DNA from: Acidobacteriota bacterium
GTDB lineage: Bacteria; Acidobacteriota; Terriglobia; Acidiferrales; UBA7541
Reading direction: 5' to 3'
Length of the DNA stretch: 64,000 nucleotides
NCBI GenBank assembly: GCA_003225295.1
Contig: QHYZ01000047.1
Coordinates: 1 to 64,000, forward strand
This document shows positions 15,933-25,701 of the stretch, one piece after another (position 1 is the first letter of the stretch; every line of letters begins with the position of its first letter). Below the pieces are notes generated by a model, which was not told where the DNA came from, searched no databases, and saw only the letters and a program-made list of their open reading frames with translations. Made by a program: the position numbers and the translations under genes.

Positions 15933-16322
15933 GTGGAGATCGACTTTCAGAAAAGCGGCGGGCTAGTGCCGGCCATCATCCAGGACGAGCGCAGCGGCGA
16001 TGTTCTGATGCTCGGCTTCATGAATCCAGAGTCGCTCGCGGAAACGCAACGCACAGGAGAAGTCGTGTTCTTCAGCCGCTCACGAAACAAGCTCTGGAAG
16101 AAAGGCGAGTCGAGCGGCCACGTTCTGCGGGTTCGCGAAATGCGCGTGGATTGCGACTCCGATGCGCTCCTCGTGCGCGTCGAAGTGGCCGGGCCGGGTG
16201 TCTGTCATGAAGGTTACCTGAGTTGCTTCTTCCGAGAAGTGGGGCCGGACGGAAGCACCAAAGTCATCGCCGAGCGCACGTTCTCGCCCAAAAAGGTTTA
16301 CGGATCGGAGAAAACTCAATGA
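15933..16322 (+). CDS. hisI: Phosphoribosyl-AMP cyclohydrolase
   Basis: A 129-residue PRA-CH enzyme, which opens the adenine ring of PR-AMP (third step of histidine synthesis). It has [28 protein letters not shown] and the metal-binding segment [12 protein letters not shown] followed by CHEG. There is no HisE domain at the C-terminus. The GTG at 15933 was chosen because AGGAGA stands eight bases upstream; the open frame runs further upstream through the attenuator and is not coding there. First structural gene of the operon; the stop overlaps hisG (ATGA). Confidence 0.95.
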   Translation: MEIDFQKSGGLVPAIIQDERSGDVLMLGFMNPESLAETQRTGEVVFFSRSRNKLWKKGESSGHVLRVREMRVDCDSDALLVRVEVAGPGVCHEGYLSCFFREVGPDGSTKVIAERTFSPKKVYGSEKTQ

Positions 16323-17191
16323 GTCGGCTGAAGCTGGGAATCCCCAAAGGCAGCCTGCAGGACGCGACGCTCGATCTTTTTTCGCGTGCTGGCTGGAAGA
16401 TCACGCTGGGCTCGCGAAGTTACGTTCCAGCGATTGACGACGCGGAAATCGAGTGTCTCCTGGTGCGCGCGCAGGAGATGGCGCGTTACGTCGAGTCTGG
16501 CGTGCTGGACGCGGGGATCACCGGTCACGACTGGGTGGTGGAAACTGGTGCGGCCGTGGACGAATTGTCGGAGCTGGTCTACGCAAAGCAGAGGCTGGCA
16601 CGCGTCCGCTGGGTCCTGGCGGTCCCGGAAGACTCCGCCATTCAGGAACCGCGACACTTGAATGGAAAAGTTATCGCCACCGAAGTCGTGCACATTACGG
16701 AAAACTACCTCGCCAAGCACGGCGTAAAAGCCCGCGTGGAATTTTCCTGGGGCGCCACGGAGGTCAAAGTACCGCAACTTGCGGATGCCATTGTGGAGGT
16801 GACGGAAACTGGCTCGTCGCTGCGGGCGAATCGTTTGCGCATCGTCGATACCGTGCTGGAATCGGCGACGGTGTTCATCATGAACCGCGCCGCCGCCGCC
16901 GATTCCTGGAAGCGCGAGAAAGCGGAGAACCTAATTCTGATGCTCCAAGGCGCGATCGCCGCGGCCAGCAAAGTGGGTCTGCTGCTGAACGTCCATCGCG
17001 ACGATCTGCAAGCTGTCCTAGGAGTTCTCCCCGCACTCAAGAAGCCGACGATTTCCGCTTTGAGTGACCCGGATTGGGTCGCTGTCAACACCATCATTGA
17101 AGAAGCGGTAGTCCGGCAGATTCTGCCGAAGCTCAAAGCCGCCAAGGCCCAGGGGATCGTCGAATATCCCTTGAACAAGATCGTGCTGTGA
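16319..17191 (+). CDS. hisG: ATP phosphoribosyltransferase, long form
   Basis: A 290-residue HisG catalysing the committed step. It starts [20 protein letters not shown]; the central part has [15 protein letters not shown] and the PRPP loop region [15 protein letters not shown]. Length and the C-terminal segment (about residues 215-290) match the long form with a built-in regulatory domain, so no HisZ is needed and feedback inhibition by histidine is expected. It overlaps hisI and hisD by four bases on each side. Confidence 0.95.
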   Translation: MSRLKLGIPKGSLQDATLDLFSRAGWKITLGSRSYVPAIDDAEIECLLVRAQEMARYVESGVLDAGITGHDWVVETGAAVDELSELVYAKQRLARVRWVLAVPEDSAIQEPRHLNGKVIATEVVHITENYLAKHGVKARVEFSWGATEVKVPQLADAIVEVTETGSSLRANRLRIVDTVLESATVFIMNRAAAADSWKREKAENLILMLQGAIAAASKVGLLLNVHRDDLQAVLGVLPALKKPTISALSDPDWVAVNTIIEEAVVRQILPKLKAAKAQGIVEYPLNKIVL

Positions 17192-18444
17192 TGCGTATCG
17201 TGAGACTAACGCCGGCCATAGAGAAGAAGCTTCTGGGTGCGCGCCAGGAGCATGACGAGAAAGCACAAAGGATCGCCGCGGAAATCATCCGCGATATTCG
17301 GCGGCGCGGAGACGCGGCACTGTTAGCGTGGGTGAAGAGACTCGACGGCGTCGATCTGCAGCGAGAGAGTTTGTGGATTGGAGAAGACGAAATTCGTGCC
17401 GCCTCGAAGCAAGTGACCAGCGAGTTCCTTGGCGCTCTGAAACAGGCCGCCCGCAATGTTCGCCGCGTCGCGGAAAAGCAGTTGCCGAGACCGTGGACGA
17501 TGGAAGTCGAACCTGGTGTGAAAATCGGCCAGCTGGTGCGTCCCATCGATTCCATCGGCTGCTACATCCCGGGTGGACAGTTTGCGCTCGTTTCCACCTT
17601 GGTGATGACCGTTGTTCCAGCCCAAGTTGCGGGGGTCCGCCATATCCACGTGGCATGCCCGCGGTCGAACGCCGCACTTCTCGCGGCCGCCGGTGTTCTC
17701 GGCGTCACGCGCGTGGCCCGCATGGGCGGCGCGCAAGCCATCGCGGCTCTGGCTTACGGCACGAAGCGGGTGGTCCGTGTTGAAAAAATCTTCGGGCCGG
17801 GTAATCGCTTTGTTACCGCCGCCAAGCAACTGGTCAGCAGCGATTGCGCGATCGATCTGCCTGCCGGGCCGACCGAAGCAATTGTCCTGGCGGCAAAAGG
17901 CAATCCCTGCTGGATCGCCGCGGATCTGCTCGCGCAAGCCGAACACGCTCCCGATGCCGGGAGCTATCTGGTGACGAGTTCAACCGGGCTGGCCCGACAG
18001 GTGCAAACCGAAGTGGGGCGGCAACTACAACGATTGCCAACCACGAACCCGGCGCAAATTTCGATGAAGCGCGCGGGCGCGATTCTGGTCGCGCCATCCA
18101 TCCGTGCCGCCTGTGAATTCGTAAATCGATTCGCGCCGGAGCACCTCAGTCTGCCCGATAACGGGGAGGCACTCTTAAAGCAGATTCACGCCACCGGAAC
18201 CGTTTTTCTTGGTCCTTGGGGCGCGCAACCGCTTGGCGACTACGCCAGCGGAAGCAATCATGTGCTCCCCACCGGCGGGTGGGCTCGCAGAAGGGGTGGA
18301 CTCTCCACGGCGGATTTTGTGAAATGCATCGCCGTTCAAACCATCGGCCGGCAGGGTTTTAACAGTCTGGCCGACGCCGTTGAAACACTAGCTGCCTCCG
18401 AGGGACTCATCGCACATCGCAACGCCGTGAGGGTCCGCCGATGA
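17188..18444 (+). CDS. hisD: Histidinol dehydrogenase
   Basis: A 418-residue NAD-dependent enzyme for the last two oxidations. Catalytic Glu-His is in [10 protein letters not shown] (near 315) and the zinc/substrate region is [14 protein letters not shown] (near 250); ANPxGG-like [20 protein letters not shown] follows. GTG at 17188 (overlapping the hisG stop) or ATG at 17191 may start it. Full length, no defect seen. Confidence 0.95.
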   Translation: MMRIVRLTPAIEKKLLGARQEHDEKAQRIAAEIIRDIRRRGDAALLAWVKRLDGVDLQRESLWIGEDEIRAASKQVTSEFLGALKQAARNVRRVAEKQLPRPWTMEVEPGVKIGQLVRPIDSIGCYIPGGQFALVSTLVMTVVPAQVAGVRHIHVACPRSNAALLAAAGVLGVTRVARMGGAQAIAALAYGTKRVVRVEKIFGPGNRFVTAAKQLVSSDCAIDLPAGPTEAIVLAAKGNPCWIAADLLAQAEHAPDAGSYLVTSSTGLARQVQTEVGRQLQRLPTTNPAQISMKRAGAILVAPSIRAACEFVNRFAPEHLSLPDNGEALLKQIHATGTVFLGPWGAQPLGDYASGSNHVLPTGGWARRRGGLSTADFVKCIAVQTIGRQGFNSLADAVETLAASEGLIAHRNAVRVRR

Positions 18445-19505
18445 AAGTTCGCTTGCCAGTGCGCGAAGCGATTCTGAACCGCCGCACGTACGAGGCGCCC
18501 GCCGAAGGGCGGTCCGGCAAATTGCGCCTGGACTTCAACGAGAACACTGCGGGCTGCTCACCGGCGGTGCGGCGCGCGCTCGCCAAGCTCACGACCAAAC
18601 AACTGGCGATGTACCCCGAATATCAGGCTCCCACGCAACGGGTGGCGCGCTACTTCGGCATCCGCCCGGAAGAATTGCTGCTCACCAATGGCGGTGACGA
18701 CGCGCTGCGCGTTTTCTTCGATACCTTCGTGGAGTCCGGCAGCCGCATCCTGATTTGCCAGCCGACTTTTCCGATGTACCGCTACTACGCGGAGATTTAC
18801 GGCGCTCGGATCAGCGTCCTGCACTACGGCAGCGAAATGGAATTCCCGCTGCAGGAGGTCATCGCTGCGCTGCGAAAGAAGCCGCGCGTTCTTTTCATCG
18901 CCAATCCCAATAATCCAACGGGTACTCTGCTCCACCAAGAAGCGTTGCGAGGAATCTTGAGAGCCGCCACGCACACCGCGGTGGTGATGGATGAAGCCTA
19001 TGCGGAGTTTTCAGGCTTCACCGCGGTGCCGTCGATCCGGAAGTATCCGCAGTTGTTTGTGGCCAGAACCTTTTCGAAAGTTGCCGGGCTTGCGGCCTTG
19101 CGCCTCGGCGCCGTGATTGCCTGCGAAGAGTCGCTCGCTCTGGTGCGCCGCGCCATGCCGCCCTTTCCCGTGAATCTCGCCGCTCTGGTAGCGGCAGAAG
19201 CGGCCCTGAACGACCGGGCTACGATGCAGCGTTACGTGAACGGAGTGAAGCGGCTGCGCGCCTGGTTCGCGGCAGAATTGGAAAAGCTCGATGTGAAGGC
19301 CTACCCCAGCGCCGGAAATTTTCTTCTCGTGAATTTCGGGCCAAGCGGGCCGGTATTGTTTCGAAGGCTAGAGAAGCAAGGGATTCTTCTCCGCGAGCGA
19401 AGCAAGGACATCAGGCCCGGATTTGTGCGCATCACCATTGGAACGCAATCCGAAATGCGGCGCTTGCTGAAAACAATTCGAAACGAATGGAAAACTCCGT
19501 TCTGA
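18441..19505 (+). CDS. hisC: Histidinol-phosphate aminotransferase
   Basis: A 354-residue fold-type I PLP aminotransferase. Seen: [14 protein letters not shown] at the start, NPNNPTGT (near 155), DEAYAEFSG (near 185), the PLP lysine in [15 protein letters not shown] (near 212) and [10 protein letters not shown] at the C-terminus. ATG overlaps the hisD stop. It transfers the amino group from glutamate to imidazole-acetol phosphate. Confidence 0.95.
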   Translation: MKVRLPVREAILNRRTYEAPAEGRSGKLRLDFNENTAGCSPAVRRALAKLTTKQLAMYPEYQAPTQRVARYFGIRPEELLLTNGGDDALRVFFDTFVESGSRILICQPTFPMYRYYAEIYGARISVLHYGSEMEFPLQEVIAALRKKPRVLFIANPNNPTGTLLHQEALRGILRAATHTAVVMDEAYAEFSGFTAVPSIRKYPQLFVARTFSKVAGLAALRLGAVIACEESLALVRRAMPPFPVNLAALVAAEAALNDRATMQRYVNGVKRLRAWFAAELEKLDVKAYPSAGNFLLVNFGPSGPVLFRRLEKQGILLRERSKDIRPGFVRITIGTQSEMRRLLKTIRNEWKTPF

Positions 19506-19531
19506 ATGCCCGCGCCAGAGAGAAATCCACC

Positions 19532-20122
19532 ATGCCCAGAACCGCAACCATTCATCGCAAGACAAACGAGACGGATATCCGCCTGAAGCTGAATCTGGAT
19601 GGGTGCGGAAAGGCGCGCATCGCAACGGGAATCCGCTTCTTCGACCACATGCTTCAGCTGGTTGCCAGGCACGGCGCGTTTGATCTGGACGTGGACGCGC
19701 GCGGTGATCTCGATGTGGACCAGCATCACACGGTAGAAGATGTGGGAATTACTCTGGGCCAGGCAGCGCGGAAAGCCCTCGGCTCAAAGCGCGGCATTTT
19801 GCGCGCGGGCTATTTCCTGATGCCCATGGACGAAACGCTGGCCGCCGCTGCTGTGGATCTTGGCGGAAGGCCCTACTGCGTCGTGAAGGCCAAGATCGCG
19901 GCAAGACGCGTCGGCGACTTCCAGGTAGAGCTGGTGGAGGATTTTTTCCAGGGCTTTTCGCAGGCGGCCAAAGCCAATGTCCATCTCCGCGCTCTATACG
20001 GGCGCTCGTCACATCATCAGGTTGAAGCCATGTTCAAGGCGTTCGCGCGGGCCTTGCGCTTCGCAGTGACGCGCGACAAACGCTTGCGAAAGATCTTGCC
20101 CAGTACAAAGGGGCTTCTATGA
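19532..20122 (+). CDS. hisB: Imidazoleglycerol-phosphate dehydratase
   Basis: A 196-residue monofunctional IGPD (no phosphatase domain). The two metal-binding repeats are visible: [13 protein letters not shown] then [16 protein letters not shown], and [17 protein letters not shown]. The ATG at 19532 is preceded by GAGAGAAA; the frame's earlier start overlaps hisC and adds a non-homologous stretch. Since no HisN-type domain is present, histidinol phosphatase must be encoded elsewhere. Confidence 0.95.
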   Translation: MPRTATIHRKTNETDIRLKLNLDGCGKARIATGIRFFDHMLQLVARHGAFDLDVDARGDLDVDQHHTVEDVGITLGQAARKALGSKRGILRAGYFLMPMDETLAAAAVDLGGRPYCVVKAKIAARRVGDFQVELVEDFFQGFSQAAKANVHLRALYGRSSHHQVEAMFKAFARALRFAVTRDKRLRKILPSTKGLL

Positions 20123-20724
20123 GAGTAACCATCGTCGACTACGGCGCGGGAAATGTGCCTTCCGTGGAGCGTGCGCTCGAACGTCTCGGGGCGGAATCGC
20201 AGCGAACCCCTTCGCCGGACGATATTTCAAAGGCAGAGGCTTTGCTGCTGCCCGGGGTGGGACATTACGCCGCTTTGGTTCGGGCTCTCGACGAACAAAA
20301 TATGCGCGCGGCTCTGATTGGCGCCATCCAGCGTGGTGTGCCTTTTTTGGGTATCTGCCTGGGGCTGCAGGTGCTGTACCAATCCAGCGAGGAAGCGCCC
20401 CAACTGGGCGGTCTGGATTTGCTACCGGGCACAGTGTGCGCGTTACCATCAAACGTGAAACTCCCGCACATGGGCTGGAACCAAGTCGCGGCAAGGCGTT
20501 CTTCACGTCTGCTCGATGGCATTGAATCCAGCGCCTACTTCTACTTTGCTCACTCCTACGCGGTCCGCGATTCGCAGGAAGCTTCGGCGGCAACTTGCTG
20601 GCATGGAGCGACATTCGCCGCCGTCGTCGAAAAGCACAATATTTTCGCCGTGCAATTCCATCCGGAGAAAAGCGGCGACGCGGGCGCGCGTCTCTTGCAG
20701 AATTTTCTGAAGATTGCGGCATGA
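20119..20724 (+). CDS. hisH: IGP synthase glutaminase subunit
   Basis: A 201-residue class I glutamine amidotransferase. The triad is in place: Cys in [15 protein letters not shown] (near 80), and His-x-Glu in [14 protein letters not shown] (near 182). It feeds ammonia to HisF. ATG overlaps the hisB stop and its own stop overlaps hisF, so HisH and HisF would be made together. Confidence 0.95.
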   Translation: MRVTIVDYGAGNVPSVERALERLGAESQRTPSPDDISKAEALLLPGVGHYAALVRALDEQNMRAALIGAIQRGVPFLGICLGLQVLYQSSEEAPQLGGLDLLPGTVCALPSNVKLPHMGWNQVAARRSSRLLDGIESSAYFYFAHSYAVRDSQEASAATCWHGATFAAVVEKHNIFAVQFHPEKSGDAGARLLQNFLKIAA

Positions 20725-21485
20725 GCCTAGCACATCGCATCATTCCCTGCCTGGATACTGATGGCCAGCGCGTCGTCAAGGGAGTCAACTTCGTCGGACT
20801 GCGCGATGCTGGGGATCCCGTCGCGCTGGCGGCACGTTACAACCGAGAAGGCGCCGACGAACTGGTGGTGCTGGATATTGCCGCGTCGCGTGACCGCCGC
20901 CCGACTTTCCTCGAAACCATCCGGCGCGTCGCCGCAGAATTGGCCATTCCCCTCACCGCTGGAGGCGGCATTCGCACGCGGGAAGACGGCCGTGCCGTGG
21001 TGCGCGCCGGCGCGGACAAAATCACTGTGAACACGGCCGCGGTGGAACGACCCGAACTCATTTCCGAATTGTCGCTAGAATTTGGCGCGCAAGCCGTGGT
21101 CCTGGCGATTGATGCGAAGCGTGCCGGCGGTCACTGGGATGTCATGGTTCGCGGCGGGCGGGAATCCGCGTCTCTCGATGCCATCGAGTGGGCCAAGAAG
21201 GGCGTTCAATTTGGCGCAGGAGAAATTCTGCTGACCTCCGTCGATCGCGACGGAACACAGATGGGCTTCGACACCACGCTTACCTCCGCAATTTCCAGAG
21301 CCGTGTCTGTCCCGGTGATTGCTTCCGGCGGAGCCAAATTGCCGGAACATTTCGTCGACGTTTTCAAGGAAGGCGCGGCGGATGCTGCGCTGGCGGCCTC
21401 GATTTTTCACGATGGCGTGCAATCCATTCGAACGTTGAAGGAATTCCTCGCAGCACGCGGCGTCGAGGTTCGCCTGTCGTGCTAA
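20721..21485 (+). CDS. hisF: IGP synthase cyclase subunit
   Basis: A 254-residue (beta/alpha)8 barrel starting [20 protein letters not shown], with the catalytic aspartates in IPCLD (residue 11) and VLAIDAKRAGG (near 130). It makes IGP and AICAR with HisH. It lies before hisA here, the reverse of the common hisA-hisF order. Confidence 0.95.
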   Translation: MSLAHRIIPCLDTDGQRVVKGVNFVGLRDAGDPVALAARYNREGADELVVLDIAASRDRRPTFLETIRRVAAELAIPLTAGGGIRTREDGRAVVRAGADKITVNTAAVERPELISELSLEFGAQAVVLAIDAKRAGGHWDVMVRGGRESASLDAIEWAKKGVQFGAGEILLTSVDRDGTQMGFDTTLTSAISRAVSVPVIASGGAKLPEHFVDVFKEGAADAALAASIFHDGVQSIRTLKEFLAARGVEVRLSC

Positions 21486-22168
21486 TTCCCTGTATCGACT
21501 TACAAGGTGGGCAAGCCGTGCAACTAGTTCGCGGGCGGAAGCGCGAGCTTGCCGTCGCCGCTGTCTTCGGCCTGCTGAGGAAATTCAAGAGGTATCCGTG
21601 GCTGCACGTGATTGACCTGGACGCGGCCATGGGAAAAGGCCAGAACGGCGAGCTGGTACGCGAGCTGTGCACGACTGCACGTAAGGATTTCGGCATGCAG
21701 GTGCGCGTTGGCGGTGGGATTCGAACCGTTTCTCGTGCCGAAGAAATTGTCGGATGGGGTGCGAGTCAGATCATTGTTGGAAGTGCCGCTTTCCGCCATG
21801 GAAAAGTAAACATCGGATTCCTGCAGCAGCTGGCAAAAACGGTCCGTCGGAAACAAATCATCATCGCTCTCGACACGGCCGGAGGAAACATCACCATTCA
21901 CGGCTGGCGGAAGCGCATCGCCCTTCAGGCTGACAAAGTGATGACCCAGCTCGAACACTTCTGCGCGGGATTCTTGTGCACCGACGTGGACCGCGAAGGC
22001 ACGATGACGGGCGCGAACCTCGCATGGTTTCGCAGGCTGCGCGACGCGACTTCCCATCCGATTATCGCCGCGGGCGGTATCAAAACGCGGCGCGAGATTG
22101 CCGCACTGGAAAAGATGGGAATGGATGCCGCCGTCGGCATGGCCATGTACAAGAACCGGCTGCGCTGA
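21479..22168 (+). CDS. hisA: ProFAR isomerase
   Basis: A 229-residue (beta/alpha)8 barrel. It begins LIPCIDLQGGQAVQLVRGRK (catalytic Asp), continues WLHVIDLDAAMGKGQN, VRVGGGIRT, IIIALDTAGGNITIHGW (second catalytic position) and TDVDREGTMTGANLAW. It is slightly short for the family and has lost the usual segment after the first strand. GTG at 21479 starts seven bases inside hisF. Last gene of the operon. Confidence 0.9.
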   Translation: MLIPCIDLQGGQAVQLVRGRKRELAVAAVFGLLRKFKRYPWLHVIDLDAAMGKGQNGELVRELCTTARKDFGMQVRVGGGIRTVSRAEEIVGWGASQIIVGSAAFRHGKVNIGFLQQLAKTVRRKQIIIALDTAGGNITIHGWRKRIALQADKVMTQLEHFCAGFLCTDVDREGTMTGANLAWFRRLRDATSHPIIAAGGIKTRREIAALEKMGMDAAVGMAMYKNRLR

Positions 22169-22232
22169 CTCGCTCGATCGACTGGTCTGGTCTTCGCTGG
22201 AAGCCCGTGATTGGCAAGTGCATTCCGCCGCG

Positions 22233-24017
22233 TCAGCGCAGATACGCGTCGGTGATGTACTGCTGCACCATGCGTTGCGTGTTGAAGAACGATCCGTTGA
22301 TGGCAATAGCGTGCTGCATGACGGCCAGAAACTTGGCGCGATCGTTGTAGTACATCGGAAGAATAACGCCCTCCAGCTGGTTATAAAGCGATTCGGCCTC
22401 GGCGGCATTGTCGGTCGCAGCGCTGCCGGCAGCGCTGCGCCGCGATTCGCCGATGCACCAGCCGGTAACGCCTTCAATGTGGCCTTCCACCCACCAGCCG
22501 TCAAGAATGCTCAGACTTGGCACGCCATTCAGCGCGGCCTTCATACCGCTGGTGCCTGAAGCTTCCAAGGGAAATTGAGGCGTATTAAGCCAGAGGTCCA
22601 CGCCGGAAGTCATTTTCCCGCCCAGCTCGAGATTGTAATCATCGAGGAAAACCACGGGAACCGTTCTGCGCAGCGCTCTTTTCGCCTGGAAGATTCGCCG
22701 AATGATGTCCTTTCCGCCGCCATCATTCGGATGCGCCTTGCCAGCATAAATAATCTGGAAGGAGCCTGCGTTCTTGACAATTTGTCGGAGACGATCGAGA
22801 TCAGCCAGGATGAGGTCGGCGCGCTTGTAGCCCGTCGCGCGGCGCGCGAAACCGATCGTGAAAGCCTCGGGATCAAACTGCAGTCCGGTTTTTTCGCGAA
22901 CCATCTCGAGCAAATCGTGCTTGGCGATCAGATGGGCGGCCCACACTTCCTCCGCAGGCAAACCCAGCGCGCTCCGCAAACTGTAATTGTCCTCTCGCCA
23001 CGAGGGGATGTAACGATCAAAGAGTTGCTGAAACGCAGGAGAAGTCCAGGTACCCGCGTGGACACCATTGGTGATGGCCTCGATCCGCGCTTCCGGAAAC
23101 ATCTGGCGTGAAGTTTCGCCGTGCTGCTTGGCCACACCATTGACGTAGGTGCTGAGGCTTAGAGCCAGCTGAGTCATGTTGAGGGATGCGCCGTGTTTCG
23201 CGGCCTCCTGCAAGTCCGGGAACCTCTGGTCCGCCCGAAGTACCCTCTTCACCAAATCTGCCGATGATGAATCGCTCAAATCGAATAGCGCCGTCTGCGT
23301 CGGAAAGGCCCGGGTCAGAAATTCCATTGGGAATGCGTCATGCCCCGCCGGTACCGGGGTGTGCGTCGTAAAAACGCACTTGCTTCGTACTTTTTCCATG
23401 TCCTCCCCGCTAAACGTTTTGCGCCCGGTTTTTTGGGCCTCTTCGCCCAGCAGTTCGAGCGACAGTAGCGCCGCGTGTCCTTCATTCATGTGGTATCGCG
23501 TCAGTTCCGTGTAACCCAGCGCGCGCAGCATGCGCACCCCGCCGATTCCCAGGAGCACTTCTTGGCAAAGCCGGTAGTAGGAGTCGCCCCCGTAAAGGCT
23601 GCCTGTCAGGTTACGGTCCGCTTCCGCGTTGGAGGGAAGATGTGCATCCAGAAAATACACCGGCACTTCAAATCCGCGTACACCCTTCACGTCATACTTC
23701 CAGCACCTCAATTCCACCCGCCGGTTTTCCAGAGGCAAGCTGGCGCGCGCGGGCTCTTCTTGCAAGAAATCTTCCATGCGCCACTCAACGGCCTCTTCAG
23801 TTTGCGAGCCGTCATCGGCGAGGCGCTGGGTGAAGTATCCTTTCCGGTAAAGCAGGGAGATGGCCACCATAGGCAGGCGCAGGTCCGCAGCGGCACGAAT
23901 GGTATCGCCGGCAAGAACGCCTAGCCCGCCGCTGTAGCTCGGCATGGCGTTCTCCAATGCAATCTCCATCGAAAAATAAGCGACCAGTCGCTTTACGGAA
24001 TTCATGTGACTTGCCAT
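22233..24017 (-). CDS. glgP: Alpha-glucan phosphorylase (GT35), short form
   Basis: A 594-residue phosphorylase of the short, roughly 600-residue type. It releases glucose 1-phosphate from glycogen or maltodextrin. Seen: [20 protein letters not shown] at the N-terminus, [20 protein letters not shown] (near 190), [15 protein letters not shown] (near 385) and the PLP-lysine segment [14 protein letters not shown] (near 480). The ATG at 24017 (MASHMNS) follows AGAGAAG; a second Met four residues in is possible. It is convergent with the his operon and has no glycogen-gene neighbours. Confidence 0.9.
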   Translation of the reverse strand: MASHMNSVKRLVAYFSMEIALENAMPSYSGGLGVLAGDTIRAAADLRLPMVAISLLYRKGYFTQRLADDGSQTEEAVEWRMEDFLQEEPARASLPLENRRVELRCWKYDVKGVRGFEVPVYFLDAHLPSNAEADRNLTGSLYGGDSYYRLCQEVLLGIGGVRMLRALGYTELTRYHMNEGHAALLSLELLGEEAQKTGRKTFSGEDMEKVRSKCVFTTHTPVPAGHDAFPMEFLTRAFPTQTALFDLSDSSSADLVKRVLRADQRFPDLQEAAKHGASLNMTQLALSLSTYVNGVAKQHGETSRQMFPEARIEAITNGVHAGTWTSPAFQQLFDRYIPSWREDNYSLRSALGLPAEEVWAAHLIAKHDLLEMVREKTGLQFDPEAFTIGFARRATGYKRADLILADLDRLRQIVKNAGSFQIIYAGKAHPNDGGGKDIIRRIFQAKRALRRTVPVVFLDDYNLELGGKMTSGVDLWLNTPQFPLEASGTSGMKAALNGVPSLSILDGWWVEGHIEGVTGWCIGESRRSAAGSAATDNAAEAESLYNQLEGVILPMYYNDRAKFLAVMQHAIAINGSFFNTQRMVQQYITDAYLR

Positions 24018-24311
24018 TTCACTCGCTTCTCTTTTGGGTGCGGGCAACCGCTACCGTGCGGAAAAACACATATCTTTAAACCTTAGATTGTCAGGGATTC
24101 GCGACGTGCAAGCAAGTGCTGAGGATACGGCGTGTGTCCATTCGTCCCGTTCGGGTGTTCCATCGAGAAACACGCCTGGGGGTTGGACCTGCGGCCTCAC
24201 GGTTAAAGCGCAGGCGCATCAGACGACACGAACGGAGGAGAATGGCCAAGGGGCCCAGAGTTGGAACTGAACTCTGCGGTCCGGAGCGCACCCGAGTAGC
24301 GCAAGGCCCGG

Positions 24312-25382
24312 TTATTGCGTGACGGTTTTTACGGCGTCGCCGACTTTGAAGCCCGTACCGGATACGGCGACGGCCACAGAGGAAATGTCGTCCACCTCGG
24401 TGATTTTCACCACGCCGACAGGCGACGCCAAACGGCGGATGACCTGCCCCGTGGCGGGATCCTTGATCTCGCGGGTGACCCGCTCGACATTGAGCTGATC
24501 ACCGACCTTCAGGCCAGCCTTGCCGCCAACGTTTAGAATGACTTGTCCGCCTTCGACGGCCGCTACCAGACCGGAAACGTTGATGGTGCGAGTTTGCAAC
24601 TTGGTGTTGTTGGCCACGAGCCCGGTACTCATCTGATCGACCGCGTTCTTCACGGCTTCCCCAAGAATCGTTTGCTGGAAGTCGCTGCTGCCGAAGTTGG
24701 CGCCGCCGGCACCGAAGCCATGCCAGTTGCCGCCACCGCCGAGCAACGACGTGCTTTCCCTCGCAGATTCCCCCTTGCCGTCGGCCACACCGAGAATCTC
24801 CCCGCTATCGATGTCCACCATGCGAGCGTTGACGGCGACGATGGCCTTGCTCTTTTTCTTTCCGAAGCCGCCGATGCCGAATCCGCCGAGACCGCCGCCG
24901 GTGCCACCGATATTGGTGTTCTTGGTTTCGTTGCCGAACTGCGTGATGCTGCCAACAATGATGGCGTCCACGCCCAGGAGCTTCCCGATCTTGGCGGCAG
25001 AGGTTGCGTTGGCGCGATCGCTATTGGAGAAATTTTGCTCGGTGAGAATCTTGTCCAGTGCTTTGCGCTCAATGACGGAATAGGTGCCGTCCTTGACGAG
25101 ATCGGTGACCAGCAAGTCGGAGATACCCTTGCCGACGTCCACATTGGTGCCGAAGAGCGCTGCGGTGGAGGTCTGCACGGTGGCATAGTCGAAATCGAAA
25201 ATGGCCACGCGTTTTTTGCGTCCTTGCGGCGCGGCAGGTGCAGCCGCTTGCGCCGGGGCGGCAGCGGGCGCAGGAGCCGCAGCGGGAGCGGGCGCCGCGG
25301 GCTTTGCCTGGGCGTTCGATGCGGGCGCCGCGACCAGGAGGCTGAAAGCCAAAACCAGGGCAGACCACACTAGCTTTTTCAT
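24312..25382 (-). CDS. CsgG/HfaB-like secreted protein
   Basis: A 356-residue protein with a signal peptide (residues 1-24), an Ala/Pro-rich linker (25-53), then a CsgG-type domain: RVAIFDFDYATVQTSTAALF, GISDLLVTDLVKDGTYSVIE and LGVDAIIVGSITQFG. A Gly-rich loop (GTGGGLGGFGIGGFG) and a C-terminal beta-rich domain (LNVGGKAGLKVGDQLNVERV) follow. CsgG forms the curli secretion pore in E. coli; no csg genes are near, and there is no lipobox cysteine at the signal end, so it may be a periplasmic or outer-membrane relative with another task. Confidence 0.8.
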   Translation of the reverse strand: MKKLVWSALVLAFSLLVAAPASNAQAKPAAPAPAAAPAPAAAPAQAAAPAAPQGRKKRVAIFDFDYATVQTSTAALFGTNVDVGKGISDLLVTDLVKDGTYSVIERKALDKILTEQNFSNSDRANATSAAKIGKLLGVDAIIVGSITQFGNETKNTNIGGTGGGLGGFGIGGFGKKKSKAIVAVNARMVDIDSGEILGVADGKGESARESTSLLGGGGNWHGFGAGGANFGSSDFQQTILGEAVKNAVDQMSTGLVANNTKLQTRTINVSGLVAAVEGGQVILNVGGKAGLKVGDQLNVERVTREIKDPATGQVIRRLASPVGVVKITEVDDISSVAVAVSGTGFKVGDAVKTVTQ

Positions 25383-25633
25383 GATGGACCTCACAGTTGG
25401 GACTGTTTTCCTCAAGAGACAAAATACCGCAAAGTGAGATGAATGTTACTGGCCTGCAGTTGCGGGTGTCAATCCTAGTCTCAGCATTGCTGCGACTTTA
25501 TAACGTGGAGGAACCGCCAGATTCGATGAGCACTTCGCAAGCGTGGCAAGAGAGGCTTCCTGTCGAGAACGCGTAGGTGATGGAGTTATGGAATTTGCGA
25601 GTTGGACAGCCACAATCGGTGCCCCTATCCCCG

Positions 25634-25666
25634 AAAAACAAAGAGGGACGCCGAAGCACCCCTCTT
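25634..25666 (-). terminator. Terminator of the TonB receptor gene
   Basis: On the minus strand the RNA folds as an 11-bp stem (AAGAGGGGTGC, loop TTCG) followed by TTTGTTTTT. Two of its pairs are G-U wobbles that would be A-C mismatches on the plus strand, so the structure is selected for the minus-strand transcript. It lies about 35 bases past the receptor stop. Confidence 0.85.
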
Positions 25667-25701
25667 CTTGGCAAAAATTATTGCCGTGCGTCGCCGCTTC
25701 C

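Noticed and set aside
21188-21478. hisA starting far upstream inside hisF
   Set aside because: The extension is out of frame shadow of hisF; the HisA barrel begins at the GTG at 21479 (LIPCIDLQGG).
24312-25382. A curli secretion locus
   Set aside because: Only a CsgG-like protein is present; no csgA, B, E or F-like gene adjoins and there is no lipobox.
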